From: Gorsachius magnificus
Lineage: Eukaryota > Chordata > Aves > Pelecaniformes > Ardeidae
DNA length: 64,000 nt
Assembly: GCA_034008185.1 (NCBI GenBank)
Contig: CM067086.1
Span: 36,805,007-36,869,006 of the forward strand
Direction: 5' to 3'
Each line of letters opens with the position of its first letter. The stretch's first letter is position 1. Position numbers and translations under genes: made by a program. The notes below the pieces were generated by a model. The model had not been told where the DNA came from and did no database searches. It saw only the letters and a list, made by a program, of their open reading frames with translations. Below are positions 36,579-49,454 of this stretch, piece by piece.

Positions 36579-39500
36579 GCAACTCCTTTCCTCAGCTGTC
36601 TCCTTTCTGTTACAAGGACAAACTTTAGCGTAGCCAGTGCTGTTATTTACAAATTACCTGTGGCTGATACAGCAACAAGGCAGAAGGTGGAAAGCTCTCC
36701 CTGTTTGGTGTCTGAGTGATTATATCAAAGAAAATGATGGTGTTTGGATGCTGCCTCTATCAATGTCACAAACATGACATTCATTTTTAGAGCAGAATAT
36801 GTTACAAAACAGAAATAAAATTTTAAAAAGCCCTGTTAATATTAGTTCAAATTTTAGAAGGCTACATGAATACACCAACATATTTTGAAGGTGCCATTAT
36901 AATGGTGTTGTCTGACTTCTTGCACAAAAAAGATCAGAGATTTCATCCAGTTTTCCTGTAGCAACCAATAACCCACAGTGGCATAACAAAATGCCTTTTG
37001 GAAACTCACCCATTTTGATTTAAAAACAATGAATGATGAAAAAATGTATTGTACCCCTTGGAAAACTGTTGCAATAGTTAATTGTCCTCACCATCAAAAA
37101 ATGCCTTTTATTTCCAGTTTGCACTTTACTGACTTCTACCTTCAATCACTGGACATCAGGCTTCCGGCTGCAAGATGAAACAATATTCAAAAACAAGTCC
37201 TATTTAGATAATAAGACACCATAAACATATACTTTGTCTTCCTTTAACTTCTGTGACTATTCCAATAAGTAAGTTTCCTAATAGAATGATCAAATTAAAG
37301 AGTGAGTTGTGAGCAAATACAATGAAATTAATTGTATTTCAGATTGATATTTGTAAATATGCTTACCAAAGTGGCTAGGTCAGCCAGCCAGCAACTCAAA
37401 TATTACCTGATGTTTGGGAGTAAATTATTTTCTTGAATGTCTTTTTGAATTATTTCCTTGGATATTATATGATCTTCATTTTATTTAGCTATTTGTCTAA
37501 TGGTTGTTCCACTGTTCAGAAGTCATGTTTGATTGACTATTATGTTCAGGAAAAAAGAGGTTTGAAATACTAGTTTTGTTTTCCTTTTAACTAGCAAATA
37601 TTTATAAGTTTGCAAAAAGAGAATATGCATATAAATGAAATGTTTTTATTGGTTGACTTGATGGTTTCTAGTCAAAGTTTTGATATTTCCAAAACATGAA
37701 ACCTTTGAATAAATTATTATCCTTTTTTATAATGGAGGGAGGCAGAAATCAATCATAGTGCTGGAATCTTGTATACAGAGGTTTGTTCAGAGATTGTCTG
37801 ATCTAAGATGCTTCCTACATGATAAATGAAAAATGGTTTCCAAATGTGTTTTTTGCTTTTATCATGGGTTAAATACTCCACAAAAATAATCCAGTTCCTT
37901 CAATAAAGTGAGTAGTAGTGGATGTAAAAACATGTAAGTTAAAGTGTTTGAGACTGACTAAACCTTTAATTTCTGTTCTGTAGAAGATTTAAAATATGGC
38001 AGGTTTCAGAAATATGATATTTAATTTCTCCACTTCTTTTAATAAAACAGGATTGTTGAAGATTAATGCTTATCGGCTAATAAATCTGCAAATATACAAC
38101 TAACTGGCCTACTCCCATGTTGTAAAACATATATGCATTCATCGGCCCTGAGTCTTCTTGCCAGTTAACAAGGTCTAACTCTGCATTCTAAAGATTTCCC
38201 CTTTCATACACTGTGAGGTTCACTAAATTTTCTGCCTTTTATTTATTGTAGTGTCAGTACAAGTCAGCTCACCTTGCAGTTGATATTTATTACACTGAGT
38301 AATACAATGTCACTTAGTCCCTCCAAATGGCCTTTGCTATATCACAAAGAAAGTCAGCTCTGGTAGAATCTGTATTACTGTTTGTCTGTAAAAATAAGTT
38401 CTGAGATGCTGTATGGATAAGAAAGGGTTTATAGAAGGAAGTAAAACATCCATATTGAGGATATATCTGTTGCTGATATGAACATCAACTACAAGATATA
38501 TCCTAATATGAACCATATCTAGAGTACAAATGATGTGTTAAGATTTTATTAGTGATATAGCAAAGTTTTTTCTCAAATATCAATACATTAAAATATTTAT
38601 CTTACATTTTTTAATTCTTTCTAATGCTTAATAAAAGCAGTAAGAAGCTTTTTTCCAACGATGGCAGAAGATGGCCTGTAGCTGTTGTCCTGAAGGTCAG
38701 TGACTATAATAGTGTGAAAAGCCAGAATTTAATTTCCTTTTTAGTGCTGCATTTTTTAAACAAGTAGTTGGCATACAGCAGTATCCAAATCTCTGACCAG
38801 TCATGCTGCTGGCAATTGGACAAACATCTTATTTGGGAATGGAAGAGGGATTTGGCCCTTTTTCAGAGCAGGGCAGGACTGTGAACCCTGTGATATGCTT
38901 AAGATTTTTACAGAGCAAAGTCCTTGCAAATAAGGGTAGTGCTTTTTAGGCCTGAGATCTCTCTGTGAGTCTATGCTTTAGGAGGTATTTTGCAGATTAG
39001 GTGGTCATGGTTCTGTTCTGCACATTGTGGCAGGAATCCCCTCTGCAATCTCCTTAGATGCAGCATACCAGCTGCTGCTGACTGTTGTGAACGAGCTATT
39101 CCCATGTGCTTCCTCCTCCTGCTGAGCTATCTGCCTCCAGTCATGAAAACAGATTCACTTCTTAGCAGATATATCACATTAACTTCTGTTACTCGGCTGA
39201 GTCATTATATAATGTAATTGTTGGCCTTTAATAAATCAGTTTGGTTTTTTCCATATATTCACATTTTAATTCAATTCCCAGAAATGCCAGCTAGACTACT
39301 GCATCAAAAATACGCTTTGAGCTAAAAAACTTAAGCCCACGCAGTGCCTTAAATTTACAAAATCAGGAGGAAAACCTATCCGTAGGAAAATAATTGTCCA
39401 AGAATATGCATGATACAAACTTTAAAAGAGGATCGTGTGATGAGACTGTATTGAATCACAGTAAAGTCAAGGTTTGTGTTTTCAGAAATAAAAATTATGT

Positions 39501-42500
39501 AACTGCACATATAATGCATAAAAAAAAGTTTAATGTTAATGTACAGCTATCAAAACTATATATGCTCTTGCAATTTTATATACAAAAAAAATCTGTTACA
39601 AAGGCATTTGTAACATAAGCCATGTCATTTATACATAAGACAACCACAGTTGTGGGGGTTTTTGTGGTAAAAATTATGCCAAATCGCAAGCAAATGTTAC
39701 AGGCCAGCAAGAATAATTCAGTGTGAGAGCTCCCTACTTTGTGAATAAATCAAGGACTTCAGTTCAGATAGTTGAACTATTCAGCCAGGCTCAAAGGAAA
39801 GAAGTCACAAGGGATAAATCATGCAATATTCTGCAATATCTCAGCTTCTCAAAATTTTCACTCAGTACTGCAATTCAAAGTAATACAACAACATTCAATG
39901 CTTGAGTTGCCACATAAAGTCACGTTTTGCATCATTTACTGCTAGATGCCGTTGTTCCCAAATGATGTCTTCCAGGAGACAGTGCATGGTATTCTAGAAC
40001 ACGGTTGTCCCTATGTATAGGAGAGTACAAGGCCCAGAATCTCTTTGCTCTGAAGAGCAAATTCTTCTTAACAATCAGGCAGAACCTTTAGAATTAACTT
40101 CAATGAACAAATTTTAACAAAAATATTGCTGCTCAGCCCTCCAATTGGCAATTACAACTCAAAACTGAAACTTCCATGGCTGTTAAACTCAACAGAGTAT
40201 TTTAAAATTATGCTTTTCTGTTAGAAAAATACAACTTCAACAAAATCAAGACTTTCTTTGGAATTGTCATTATATTTCATTTTGTGTTTTTTGAAACATT
40301 TTATAAGATAGAAATATTCTTTTTTTTCTTAATTATTTATTAATTAGGTGTGTTTTCCTCTTCTTAAAATATGCAATTTAGAGAAGTCATTTTCATGAAC
40401 ACAAAAGCCTGAGAGTAAATTTTAAAAAGGTCTTTTACTGTGTACTTCTGGTGGAGACAACTGAACATATAAAAAAATTTAGAATCAAGTTGGTTTCCAA
40501 ATTTCTTCTCAAAAAGAACTCAACATTTTAATGGGTTCTTGGTGATAGGTTGAAGCAGTTAGAATAGTCCAGCAGAGTCAACTGTACTTCTAAATATTCC
40601 CCAAATGTCTTCATTAAATGAAATATGAACATTCAAATAAAGGTCTGGGAATATAAAGGGCAGTGGTTAAGCAAACTTAGTAAAGCACTAGATAAAATGT
40701 GACGGAAGTAAGGACATCATTTTGCTAAATGAATGTTTCAGGCAGACATGAATCCCTTCTATTGGCTTGTGCATTTTTTTGTTTTTCGTGTCCTGGATAA
40801 ATTTTTTTGGGGGAAAACAAATCAGGACTCAATCTCCTCCTCCCTCTCCAGGCCCAAGTATCTTGTCTTTTGACCTGGGTGTTTATGTGCAACACACTCA
40901 ATCCTTTTCTGTCTTTTTTAAGATCAAAAAGGATAGAGAGATTAAGGAAACTTGAAGAGACAATTCTGGAGTACAGCTATGAAATGTGACCTATTGATAA
41001 TGTCCATGACCTAATGCAGGTCCCTTCTATAAATAATCCTCGCACTTCTGAAATTAATTTCTATACAGTATTTTAACAGACATTCTCAAACTTAGTTTTA
41101 ATGTCTTCTTATTCTTATGCTTTTGTACTATAGATTACATCTCTGTTTCCTTAACTTTTTATAGACTTAATCTAGAGTGCTTTAAAGTGGATCCAAAGAC
41201 ATGTGATTACTTTGACATGTGGTTTTCATGGGTTTTGTGTAATTTCCAATACATTTCCGATTTTTCTGATGAATAATTTGCCAAAAGCATTTTTGGAAAG
41301 TATTGTGGGCATTTGGCATGAATCCACATATTTTTAAAGAATTGTTATCAGAGATTAGATAGCCATGAAACACAGGTAACTTTTATTATCTAGCATATAA
41401 ATTTCCCTTGGTTGAAGTTTCACTGCTTGCACATCCCTACTCCAAATGTTTATAACATATCATCTGAAATTATGGTTTCCGTTTACATTCAAGCTGCCAA
41501 TCAAACATGATTCCACACACAACAGTAATTAGCTGTGTTACCCAATTAGAAAATAGAGGAAAATGTCTTGTTGGCATAAACAGTAAGTAATACTTGACAG
41601 GCAGCTTGAATATAACTTGTATTTTGAAGGGGTTTATTTGGGGAAAAAAAATATTTTCAATAACTAATGAAGTACTAGAGAGAGATCTTTTGGTTTTCTA
41701 AGGTTGAAAAGTTAGTAAAAAAGGACGTAAACTATTCATTGCTATTCATTCTATGCAACTTGAATGCATAGATTACGTTCTTACTGTTATTTTACCATTC
41801 TTGTCCTTCTGTGACTTTACAGGATAATTCTCTCCATATCTCAGAAGAACCTTTCCAAAAAAATTTAATTTTGTGACTTTTCAAATATTACATGAATATT
41901 ATAATATTATAATATAAGATTTTGGGAAAAGCTTGATTAAAATAAAAACAATGGCCAATTAATATGTTGACAGAAACTGCATGTACTAAACATATGGGTA
42001 ACTTGTTTTCATCTGAAAATTTTGGACATACTACTGGAGAGGTAATATAAGATTACTGTAAATTAATTTGGGAGAAAATTAATTTTTCAAATTTAAGTGA
42101 GTTGAATGTGCACTTACAGCTTTTTCTCTAATCCAAATATCTGCTGAGGATTTTTTTTTTAATTTTATTGTTCTGAGACTTGTAGCCACAAGGAGTTTAA
42201 ATATGAGCTATTTGTAAAATGAAATTATTAATTCTTGCTTTCGAACCAAGATTTTTACCGTCATGGAAAAACCTTGAAACTAAAACCAGAATGCTAAAAA
42301 ACAAAAAGGCTTTTTATGTTTTACAAAGTCTGTCTTAACCATTTGGAGGAATTTGAGACAGAACAGGAACTTTTATTTGCAGAATGTTTGGGACAAGTGA
42401 TACTGAGTCATTCGTAAAACTTCGTTGTGTTTTTCAGTGGAAACATCACAAGGGGACATCACTCTCTTGCACGTCACTGTAGAACTCATGTGGTTTCTTT

Positions 42501-43065
42501 TCCCCAACACATCCTGGCAGAGGAATTATTTCCCAGAGTATTTTCCCAGTGATATAAATCACTAGAAATCCTCATATGTGGGTGGTCCTAGGAAAAAAGG
42601 TAAGTAGAGACATTTGCTATTTTAGCACTGAGGGCTGCTGAAAAGATCCTTCATGTTATCAGCAGAAGAGGATTTATTCACAAAAATGAAAAAATATCCC
42701 CTTAGTGAAGCAATATTACAACAAAATACTGATTTTATTTTAAATCAATCAGTGTAAGTAAAATCATGTTGACAGTGACACCTGGATAAAGGAAAGGACA
42801 TTTTATATCAGGTCCCACAGAACAGAATATTGTGGAAATCCTCCTCTGAATCTAATGAACAGGTAGGTACTTTGGGGTCTAATATAGTCAATGGGAGCCA
42901 TTTAAGCATTAGTGGCTTGCTTGAAGATCCATAATGATGTTGCACCCTTAATGTGTTATATTTGTTTGAAGAACTATTCCAGTGTATTCTCTTGTATTTA
43001 CCTAACCCTTTTTATCTTGAGGGTTCCACTGAGCTATTCTTGGACTCATTGAAATCTAGCACAAT

Positions 43066-43099
43066 ACTTAAGTATGTTCCTTACTTAAATATGTTCCTC
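43066..43099 (+). repeat. 17-bp tandem duplication (2 copies)
   Basis: ACTTAAGTATGTTCCTT is followed by ACTTAAATATGTTCCTC, with two mismatches. Confidence 0.8.
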
Positions 43100-44070
43100 A
43101 TTTTAAACATATGAATAGTCTTAGAGTATATATGGGTTGCACAGAAGTGAAACCAGTTGTTGGGGTTTTTTGTTTGTTAAATAATAATTTCTAATGTAGT
43201 GTTTAAACTAGGGATGCACTTACCAGAAGTTTCTCAGAAAAGCTTAACTGAGTTGCCTAAGCATGTGAAAGCAGGCCTGTTTAAAGTGCCTTTGAGCCCT
43301 GCAGAGAAAAAAAGTGATCTTATTTCTGAAAAGTTACAAAAGCATTTTGGTTTTCAGCGAGCGTATTCACATAGAAGTGTAAAGCACTTTACATAACATG
43401 CTTTACATTCACACCTTTCAGCTATTTTGGTTTAACTTTCCCAAGTTCCCCAGGTTGACGTGCCCCAAATTCATGCATGCCTGGGTAAGGTGTAAGTTTG
43501 TTGCTGGTTTTACAATGTGCTTTGACAAACCATGAAGAGAGCAAAGATTCTTTAACAAATTCTTTAAAATTCTTATTTTAAAATCAGGTTCAGACCAGGA
43601 ATCCAAACATAACCAAGGCACTGATGTTTTGATTTTTTTACTATTTCCTTATTAGAAGCAGCTTTATCCTTTGTCTTAATTGTTATAATTAGGAGCAAGA
43701 TTGGATTCTTTTTCAAAGGAAAAACTATTGTTTTACTTATTGCCTGGACAATGCACTATTAATTCCAACAGATTCCTTTTGACATTAAAATGGATTTGCA
43801 CTGAAGGGCAAACACCACCTCCATATGCATCCAGACTGCATTACAATCTAATCCATCACATTATACATTTATAGGTGTCTACCATTGCTGGATTGCTAAA
43901 ACACTCAGCCATAAAAAAAAAAAATTCCATATGAAAAGCTGGTTTAAATTTCATGCATTTTTACTTACAAAGTGTCTGGTTAGATGAGCATGAGCTTCTG
44001 TGAAAGAAATCCTTTTGGAACATGAATATGTAAGAAGCTATGGAAATGACATGAACAGCAGTGTCTCTAT

Positions 44071-44103
44071 TACCTTCTCTGTATTCTTTGCTGCTAGGTG
44101 AGT
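44071..44103 (+). other. recursive-splice-site-like motif (acceptor fused to donor)
   Basis: A long pyrimidine-rich tract (TACCTTCTCTGTATTCTTTG, then CTGCTAG) is followed directly by GTGAGT, giving TAG|GTGAGT at 44097/44098. A strong acceptor abutting a strong donor is the signature of recursive splice sites, which are known in very long vertebrate and fly introns, especially of neuronal genes. The motif is seen. That this DNA is the intron of a plus-strand gene is unproven; no flanking exon is identified. Confidence 0.3.
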
Positions 44104-44189
44104 TTTAGACTCAAGTAATTTGCAAATATCATTAAAATTCCTTTCAAAATTTTCTGGCATTGTGTATTAGTAAATAAAAACACTACCTT

Positions 44190-44520
44190 ACTTCTTGATC
44201 AAAAAACATGTGCATAACTGATTTCCCAGCTGAGGACAATGATGGCTCAGTGGACAATAAAGCATCAGCTGTGAACTTACTGTACATATGAAAATTATTC
44301 GTCCTGGGGTATATTTTCAAAAGCAGTGTGAATAGATGCATACCCACAGCCTCGATTATTTGTTAATGGGATTTCTATGAGTGCCTCCCATTCATGCTTT
44401 AGAAAATTGCCCCCTAATTGTCTATCATAAAAATCTGCTTTATTTCCCTGTTTATTTGTTTGTTTCCCAATGTGAAAAGCAACAGCTTATATGTTGAAGT
44501 AATTCCCAGTGAGAGAAAAT
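44190..44520. promoter_or_regulatory. candidate conserved non-coding element
   Basis: Unique sequence with CCCCTAATTGTC, GATTATTTGTTAATGGG and several TTTATT/TGTTTATTTG forkhead-like cores, and no coding potential. The call rests on texture only. Confidence 0.18.
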
Positions 44521-45576
44521 AATCCTGAACTAGGTTTCTCAGCCTTTGCAGCTGATTTTGTAGTAATATTTTCCATTTGCTGTAATTAAAATTAATATCT
44601 CCTCACACAAAAAGTAACTGAAGAATTAAGAACTTTTACCATGCCATAAAAAGTATTATGTATAAAAGGACATGATTTATAAATAAATAAATAAATAATA
44701 TTTATATAGAGCTGGGGATTTTTAAAAAATATACTATGAAAAAATACCCCATTCTAGTATAAATGTACTATAATGTGATACAGAGGTATAAAAATAATAT
44801 GTTCTAGTTTTAAGTGTTATACTTGTGAAAGATCATGCACATATACATGTCTTACAATACTAATTTGCCCCCAGTAAACCAATAGAAAAGGGCATTAAAT
44901 TCAATATTATTATTTATTCTGGACAAATGGTCCTATTACAAAGTTTCACTAAGTGTATTTCATTGAAGTCTAATGTTCATGCTTCTATTTTTCAGTGATA
45001 GATAATATATAGAGGCATTTTTTGTTAATGGGATAAAAAAAAATGCAGACTTAACACTGCATCAACATGGACAACATTCCTAATGCTGAGATCATTCATA
45101 GAAAAAGGTAAGCTCTAGTTACTGAAATGTCTAAGAAAGTTTCCACCCGGAGTGAAGTGACTTTTCTTTTTTCTGCTGATCTCCCTTTCTTTTTTTCCTC
45201 CTCAAAAAGGGAGGGATTTAGATCACAAAGTCAGCTGAGGTCTACAGCCATACAGAGGTGTGCACAGAAAGTTCTTGTGCTGACACCTTCCCCTGATGCT
45301 TTTTTAGCTTGCCAGCATCTTGGCTTCAGTGCATTCACATCATGACTGCTATGATGAGAAAGCTCAGGCAACATAAATATGTGGATGGATTAGCTCTTTG
45401 CTTACTCCTGGTTTTGTAGGATAGAATCATGGAGGACTCTAGCCAGTTGTCCCATCAATCTTCTCTTCTCCCTTTTCCCAGTGTGGCAAAACCTTGCTCT
45501 CCAAGGAGTGGGAAGGCCACAGAGTCAAAACACATACTTAAAAGATGCAGAAATATCAGCTTCTTGCTATAAAAAC

Positions 45577-45595
45577 TTTTTTTTTTTTTTTTTTT
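45577..45595 (+). repeat. poly-T run (T19)
   Basis: Nineteen consecutive T following CTATAAAAAC. On the minus strand it would be a poly-A tail, but no retroposed sequence was recognised beside it. Confidence 0.85.
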
Positions 45596-47384
45596 AAGTC
45601 TGGAAAAAATGAGGATGGAAGCTTCATATTTTTCACAATGGTATTATGTTCCCCAGAGAGATCTAATGATGCTGAAATGCTGAGCTTAGCTTACCTGTCT
45701 CTGTAGCATTTAATACTAAAAAGCTGGAATCTTAAAGTAGAATATGCATCTGACATCTTCTAGGCCCATTGCTGCCAGAATAAAATGAGTAACAAAACTT
45801 CCATTTAGTTCATTAGAGTATTTCTGTGCCCACACTTTGTATTTACCGACACAAATTTTGTGCAGCTAGAAAAGCAGGTATGGCTTTTCCAGGTGGGAAA
45901 GGGGGAGGGTTAAGAAGACTTTCATTTTTCCATTAGTCCCTGTCTTTGACCTTCCCATAATCTCCCTAAGGGACAGAATCTCTACTTCTCCCACTACTTT
46001 CAGACTCCTAGAATAGAGGCTGCTCTGAATCTCCTCCACACCACTGTCCTGTCTCTGCAAAGGGATGTGACAAGAGAAGGCATGAAGCTCACCAGCCCCT
46101 TTCCAATGGAAATCAAAGTTAGTGCTGAAGTGCCAATGAAGTACATTTTAAAACCCACAGATTTTGGTAATTTCACATAGGAACACACCAAGGGGTCTGG
46201 AAATTCCGGGTGCTATCATTTTGGGTTACATCAATATTGTTTTGCTTTAATTTGATGTAGCTGTTGCACTGGAAATTGCCAGTGCAAATGAGTAAAGTTA
46301 CTGTTTGCAACCAAGAGGGTGCGTATTTTCCTCTGAGATCTCCCCAGTGCAGATTCTTTGTAGTAGGATATGTGCGATTACTATTATGAGCTGATGGCTA
46401 AAGTCAGGATTAGTACATTTTTAGTTTGCTTAGTTCTTATTTTCTCTGTGAATCCAGAGCTAGAAACTGTCTCAGAGTCTCTTGAGAGTCAATGCTGCTT
46501 TCAGTTTAGCTGAAACCCCCAAATTTGGCTTCACAAATATCCTGCCCTAAGCATTGCAAGATGATCGCTTTTTTGCAGGAATTGCTATTGGGCGCAGTGA
46601 AGCAGAGAGAGGGAAGACAAAAGGGGGAGTGTGGAATATGTAGTGTAATGTTCTTTGAAAATAACAAGGAGAAAACCTATGAAACATGCTTGTTCTGGGA
46701 CACAGGAGATGTAACTGGGAAAAACTAACATGGGAACAAAACAATAAAAATTACTTTTTATGGCTGTTTTGAACAAAAATTATTAAACCTACAGTAACTG
46801 AAGTAACAAAGTATGTTACAAATGTATAACTTGCCAGATTGCTGCAAAACATTGAAAGGTTTTCTGTAACCAAAAAGATAGTATCTTCCAGTGTATATTT
46901 GTTTTTCTTCACGGCAAGCAACGCAGCATAATCTGATGGTAGATTTTTTAAAATTTCTTTAAACTGTTTTTGAGAAGGTAGCAGCAGTAAGAAATAGTAA
47001 ACAACAGTATAACTTTAAGCAGGCGACTACTGAGGAGGTAGCAGGGAAAGAATTTCCAGGGACGGTATATGTATAGCTTCAAATGTACATCTTGGAGCAT
47101 ATTAAAAGGTATAAACTTGCACGGAGCAGAAAGAATTCCGTTCAGCTCAGCCAGCCAAAATACAACAGACTGAACAGGAAAGCACTGAGATTTTTTAGAT
47201 GCATAATGTTCTTACAAATGGCCCATGCTGTGCTAATAAAACTATCGTGACTGGGAGTTTTTGCAGTGGGAACTGACAGATGAAGCAGAGTTAAGTACTT
47301 TTTCAGACAAGCTACTACAGTAAATCATTAAAGCACACAAACAATCATCCTTCATCAGCCCGCGATTTGTTTTATAGCAATTGC

Positions 47385-47575
47385 AAATCGAAAACAATGT
47401 AAACAAACAAATCGACAACTAATGAACATTCCCCCACTGCTCACTGTAAATAGATCTACAACTTTAGAAGAACACTTTATCCAACACATTGTCAACTCAT
47501 TGTAAACACATCTACAACTCATAAACAACTCATTACCCAGTATGTTGTCACCTCATTGCAATTAAAGTTGAATGC
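47385..47575 (+). repeat. diverged 56-bp tandem repeat (about 3 copies)
   Basis: Units starting at 47441, 47497 and 47553 each begin TCAYTGYAA and are spaced exactly 56 bp. The first two align along their full length (shared TCTACAACT, AACTCATTA/AACACTTTA, and TTGTCAMC at the end). The third decays after about 20 bases, and a weaker copy precedes 47441. It is an old minisatellite-like duplication. Confidence 0.7.
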
Positions 47576-48427
47576 TAACTGTACTGCCTTTCCCTGAAGT
47601 GAATCAATTCAGAAGCCTGGAAGAAAATGTCTAGATGTATTAGTCCAATAAGTTTCAGGACTTTTACAAATATCTTCCCGATGTAATTGGAGTTTCTCTT
47701 GCAGTTTTTTTAATGTTTTAAATCAAAAAAAAATTGCATCATTTCTTATCCTAGCTCACATCTAGGTTTATTTAGTTAAACTTCCCATTTACATATTAAT
47801 GTTTCTATAGAAATTTTTAAAATGAGAAAATAATTCCCCAAAAGGTTGTAAAACTCACAAGTTTCCTTGAAATTGTTTTGCGTGAACTATATTTGACAGT
47901 CCTATTTTTTTATTTTATTTCCCACACCACTTGAAATTTCTACCTTATTTTTAAAACATGGTAGGTATTAATTTGGACACAATTGCTTATGAATGAACTT
48001 CAACGCCTTTTTAAAATAGATTTGTCATTGAAAAATCCATTTACCTTGAAAAAAAAATCAGTGAATTAGCTCTTTTCTCAGCTCTTATTTAGCTTGTAAA
48101 TTTTATAGGCTTTCCATTGTAAAAAATAGCCTACTTATTAACTCGGTTTACAATAAGAAAGTTGAAATCTTTTCATCCATGTTGCACATTATATGCAGCA
48201 ACACAAATTCAATTACTGCATCCAAGAGATTAAAAAGTAACCTTTATGCATGGTAGATATAAATCTGAAGATTAGTCCTGCAATGACTTCTGAGTTTAAG
48301 AGCAAACTTCATGTGCATTAGGCTGCTGTTTAGGGTACAGTTTATGAGAACTGGAAGTATCTGCCATGGTTTCCCTGAACTCTTCTGCTGGGCTGTACGC
48401 ACACAATCTGCTGCTTCTTTGTAAACA

Positions 48428-48545
48428 ATCTGTAAATCCTCTGGGGCAAGGACTGTCTTTTTCCTCCATGTTTACACAGTACTTAGTACAGAATAATCTA
48501 ATGCTCTACAGGGCTACAGTACTACATATAATTATGAATACATGT
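48428..48545 (+). mobile_element. ancient amniote repeat tail (CR1/L3-like), fragment
   Basis: 'ctgtaaatcctctggggcaa', 'ggactgtctttt' and 'tgtttacacagtacttagta' follow, in order, the common amniote tail 'tgtaaactctttggggcagggactgtctttttgttctgtgtttgtacagcacctagcaca'. This copy is the same orientation as, and includes an upstream part missing from, the copy at 33222-33312. The exact family name is uncertain. Confidence 0.6.
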
Positions 48546-49314
48546 AGGAGGCAAATGCATTCAGTAATGGATCACTGAATGATTACAATCACATTTTAAG
48601 AACAAACTTTGGAGTTTCTAATACACAAGATTTCTACTGAGCTTCTTGATTCATTTTAGAATCACTGGGTTTGGTTACATGATGCGATGTGGTGTTAAGG
48701 TTGGAGAGCCCGGCTTATAGTGTTATTGTACACAGGATCACAAGCTTAATCTTCTCCAACGTTTCACAAATAAGATTTTTTAAGATGTCATTTTGCAGCA
48801 TGACTGTTATCATTATCTTCTGTGTTAGACTGTTTCAGATCTCTCTTTTATATGTATTGCTCTCACATGTCACCTTGGCATCCAAATAGCTTGCAATACA
48901 TAAAATGTTTGACGAGTGTAGAATGCCAGAAAGAAATTAAACTGTGATAAATAGAAAAGACACTCCACATACAGAATATGGTATTTCTTACTGTCCTTTT
49001 TTTCCAGCACCTTTTTAGACAGTATGAGAAGTTTCAGTCACTTCTGGAGCTATGCACCACAGCTTTCTTGCCCAAGAAAAAACATCAACAGTTGCAATAG
49101 GTACTAATAGCATCTGCTTATAGCAAGCCAGGAAGCACTCTTGCAGTTTTTAATGTTGAGGTTTCCTTATTGAAATGTCTTTCATCTCTGACAATATACT
49201 TAAATAGTGGTCTCTCAAAGGTCCTCACTTTTGGGTAAAGAGGTCAGCTAGAGTAGTAAGTCAGAAGAAGCACTTTATATGTTCAAATTTCAATTACCTT
49301 CATCCAGTCTGGTC

Positions 49315-49454
49315 TTAGTGGGCAAATATTATGCTGATGTGATAGATCTATGGTGAGAAAAAAAAGAACAATAGTTAATAATTTTAGCGGGCAAATATTA
49401 TGCTGATGTGATAGATCTATGGTGAGAAAAAAAAGAACAATAGTTAATAATTTT
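49315..49454 (+). repeat. 69-bp tandem duplication (2 copies, one mismatch)
   Basis: Positions 49315-49383 are repeated at 49384-49452, with the match running two bases further. The single difference is T at 49319 versus C at 49388. Near identity implies a recent event or ongoing copy-number change. Because 69 is a multiple of three, a minus-strand open frame of 62 codons runs through both copies as a 23-residue repeat; this looks incidental. Confidence 0.93.

Larger units (their letters stand above)
33313..44070. other. non-coding stretch, about 10.8 kb
   Basis: AT-rich with a G12 run (33988-33999), a C-rich run (36562-36578), a 17-bp tandem repeat (43066-43099) and plain DNA otherwise. A minus-strand segment at 38273-38336 has an acceptor-like start and an AAG|GTGAGC donor with one open frame; it is too short to call a gene. 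The 65-codon plus frame at 43199 is K/S-rich but unrecognised. Confidence 0.5.
44104..48427. other. non-coding stretch, about 4.3 kb
   Basis: Contains an enhancer-like block at 44190-44520, an (ATAA)n patch near 44681-44700, a T19 run at 45577-45595 and the 56-bp repeat array near 47.4 kb. A 17-base CR1-like start (atagaatcatggagg near 45422) is too short to call. No genes supported. Confidence 0.5.

Noticed and set aside
38273..38336. 64-bp minus-strand exon-like segment with donor AAG|GTGAGC and one open frame of 21 codons
   Set aside because: Too short for the open frame to mean anything by itself. It is mentioned only as part of the speculative exon chain.
42520..42599. Segment ending in a perfect AAG|GTAAGT donor on the plus strand
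   Set aside because: All frames from the best acceptor (CATCCTGGCAG) contain stops, and the acceptor-donor pairing is ambiguous.
43199..43396. 65-codon plus-strand open frame with a Lys/Ser-rich, protein-like translation
   Set aside because: No donor or recognisable homology. The impression of protein-likeness is unreliable because many chance frames here look similar.
45067..45107. Possible first coding exon on the plus strand: ATG in good context (AACATGG), 13 codons, donor AAG|GTAAGC
   Set aside because: Forty bases is too little evidence, and there is no promoter or CpG island upstream.
45418..45440. CR1-like start 'atagaatcatggagg'
   Set aside because: Only about 15 bases agree and the following sequence does not continue the CR1 pattern.
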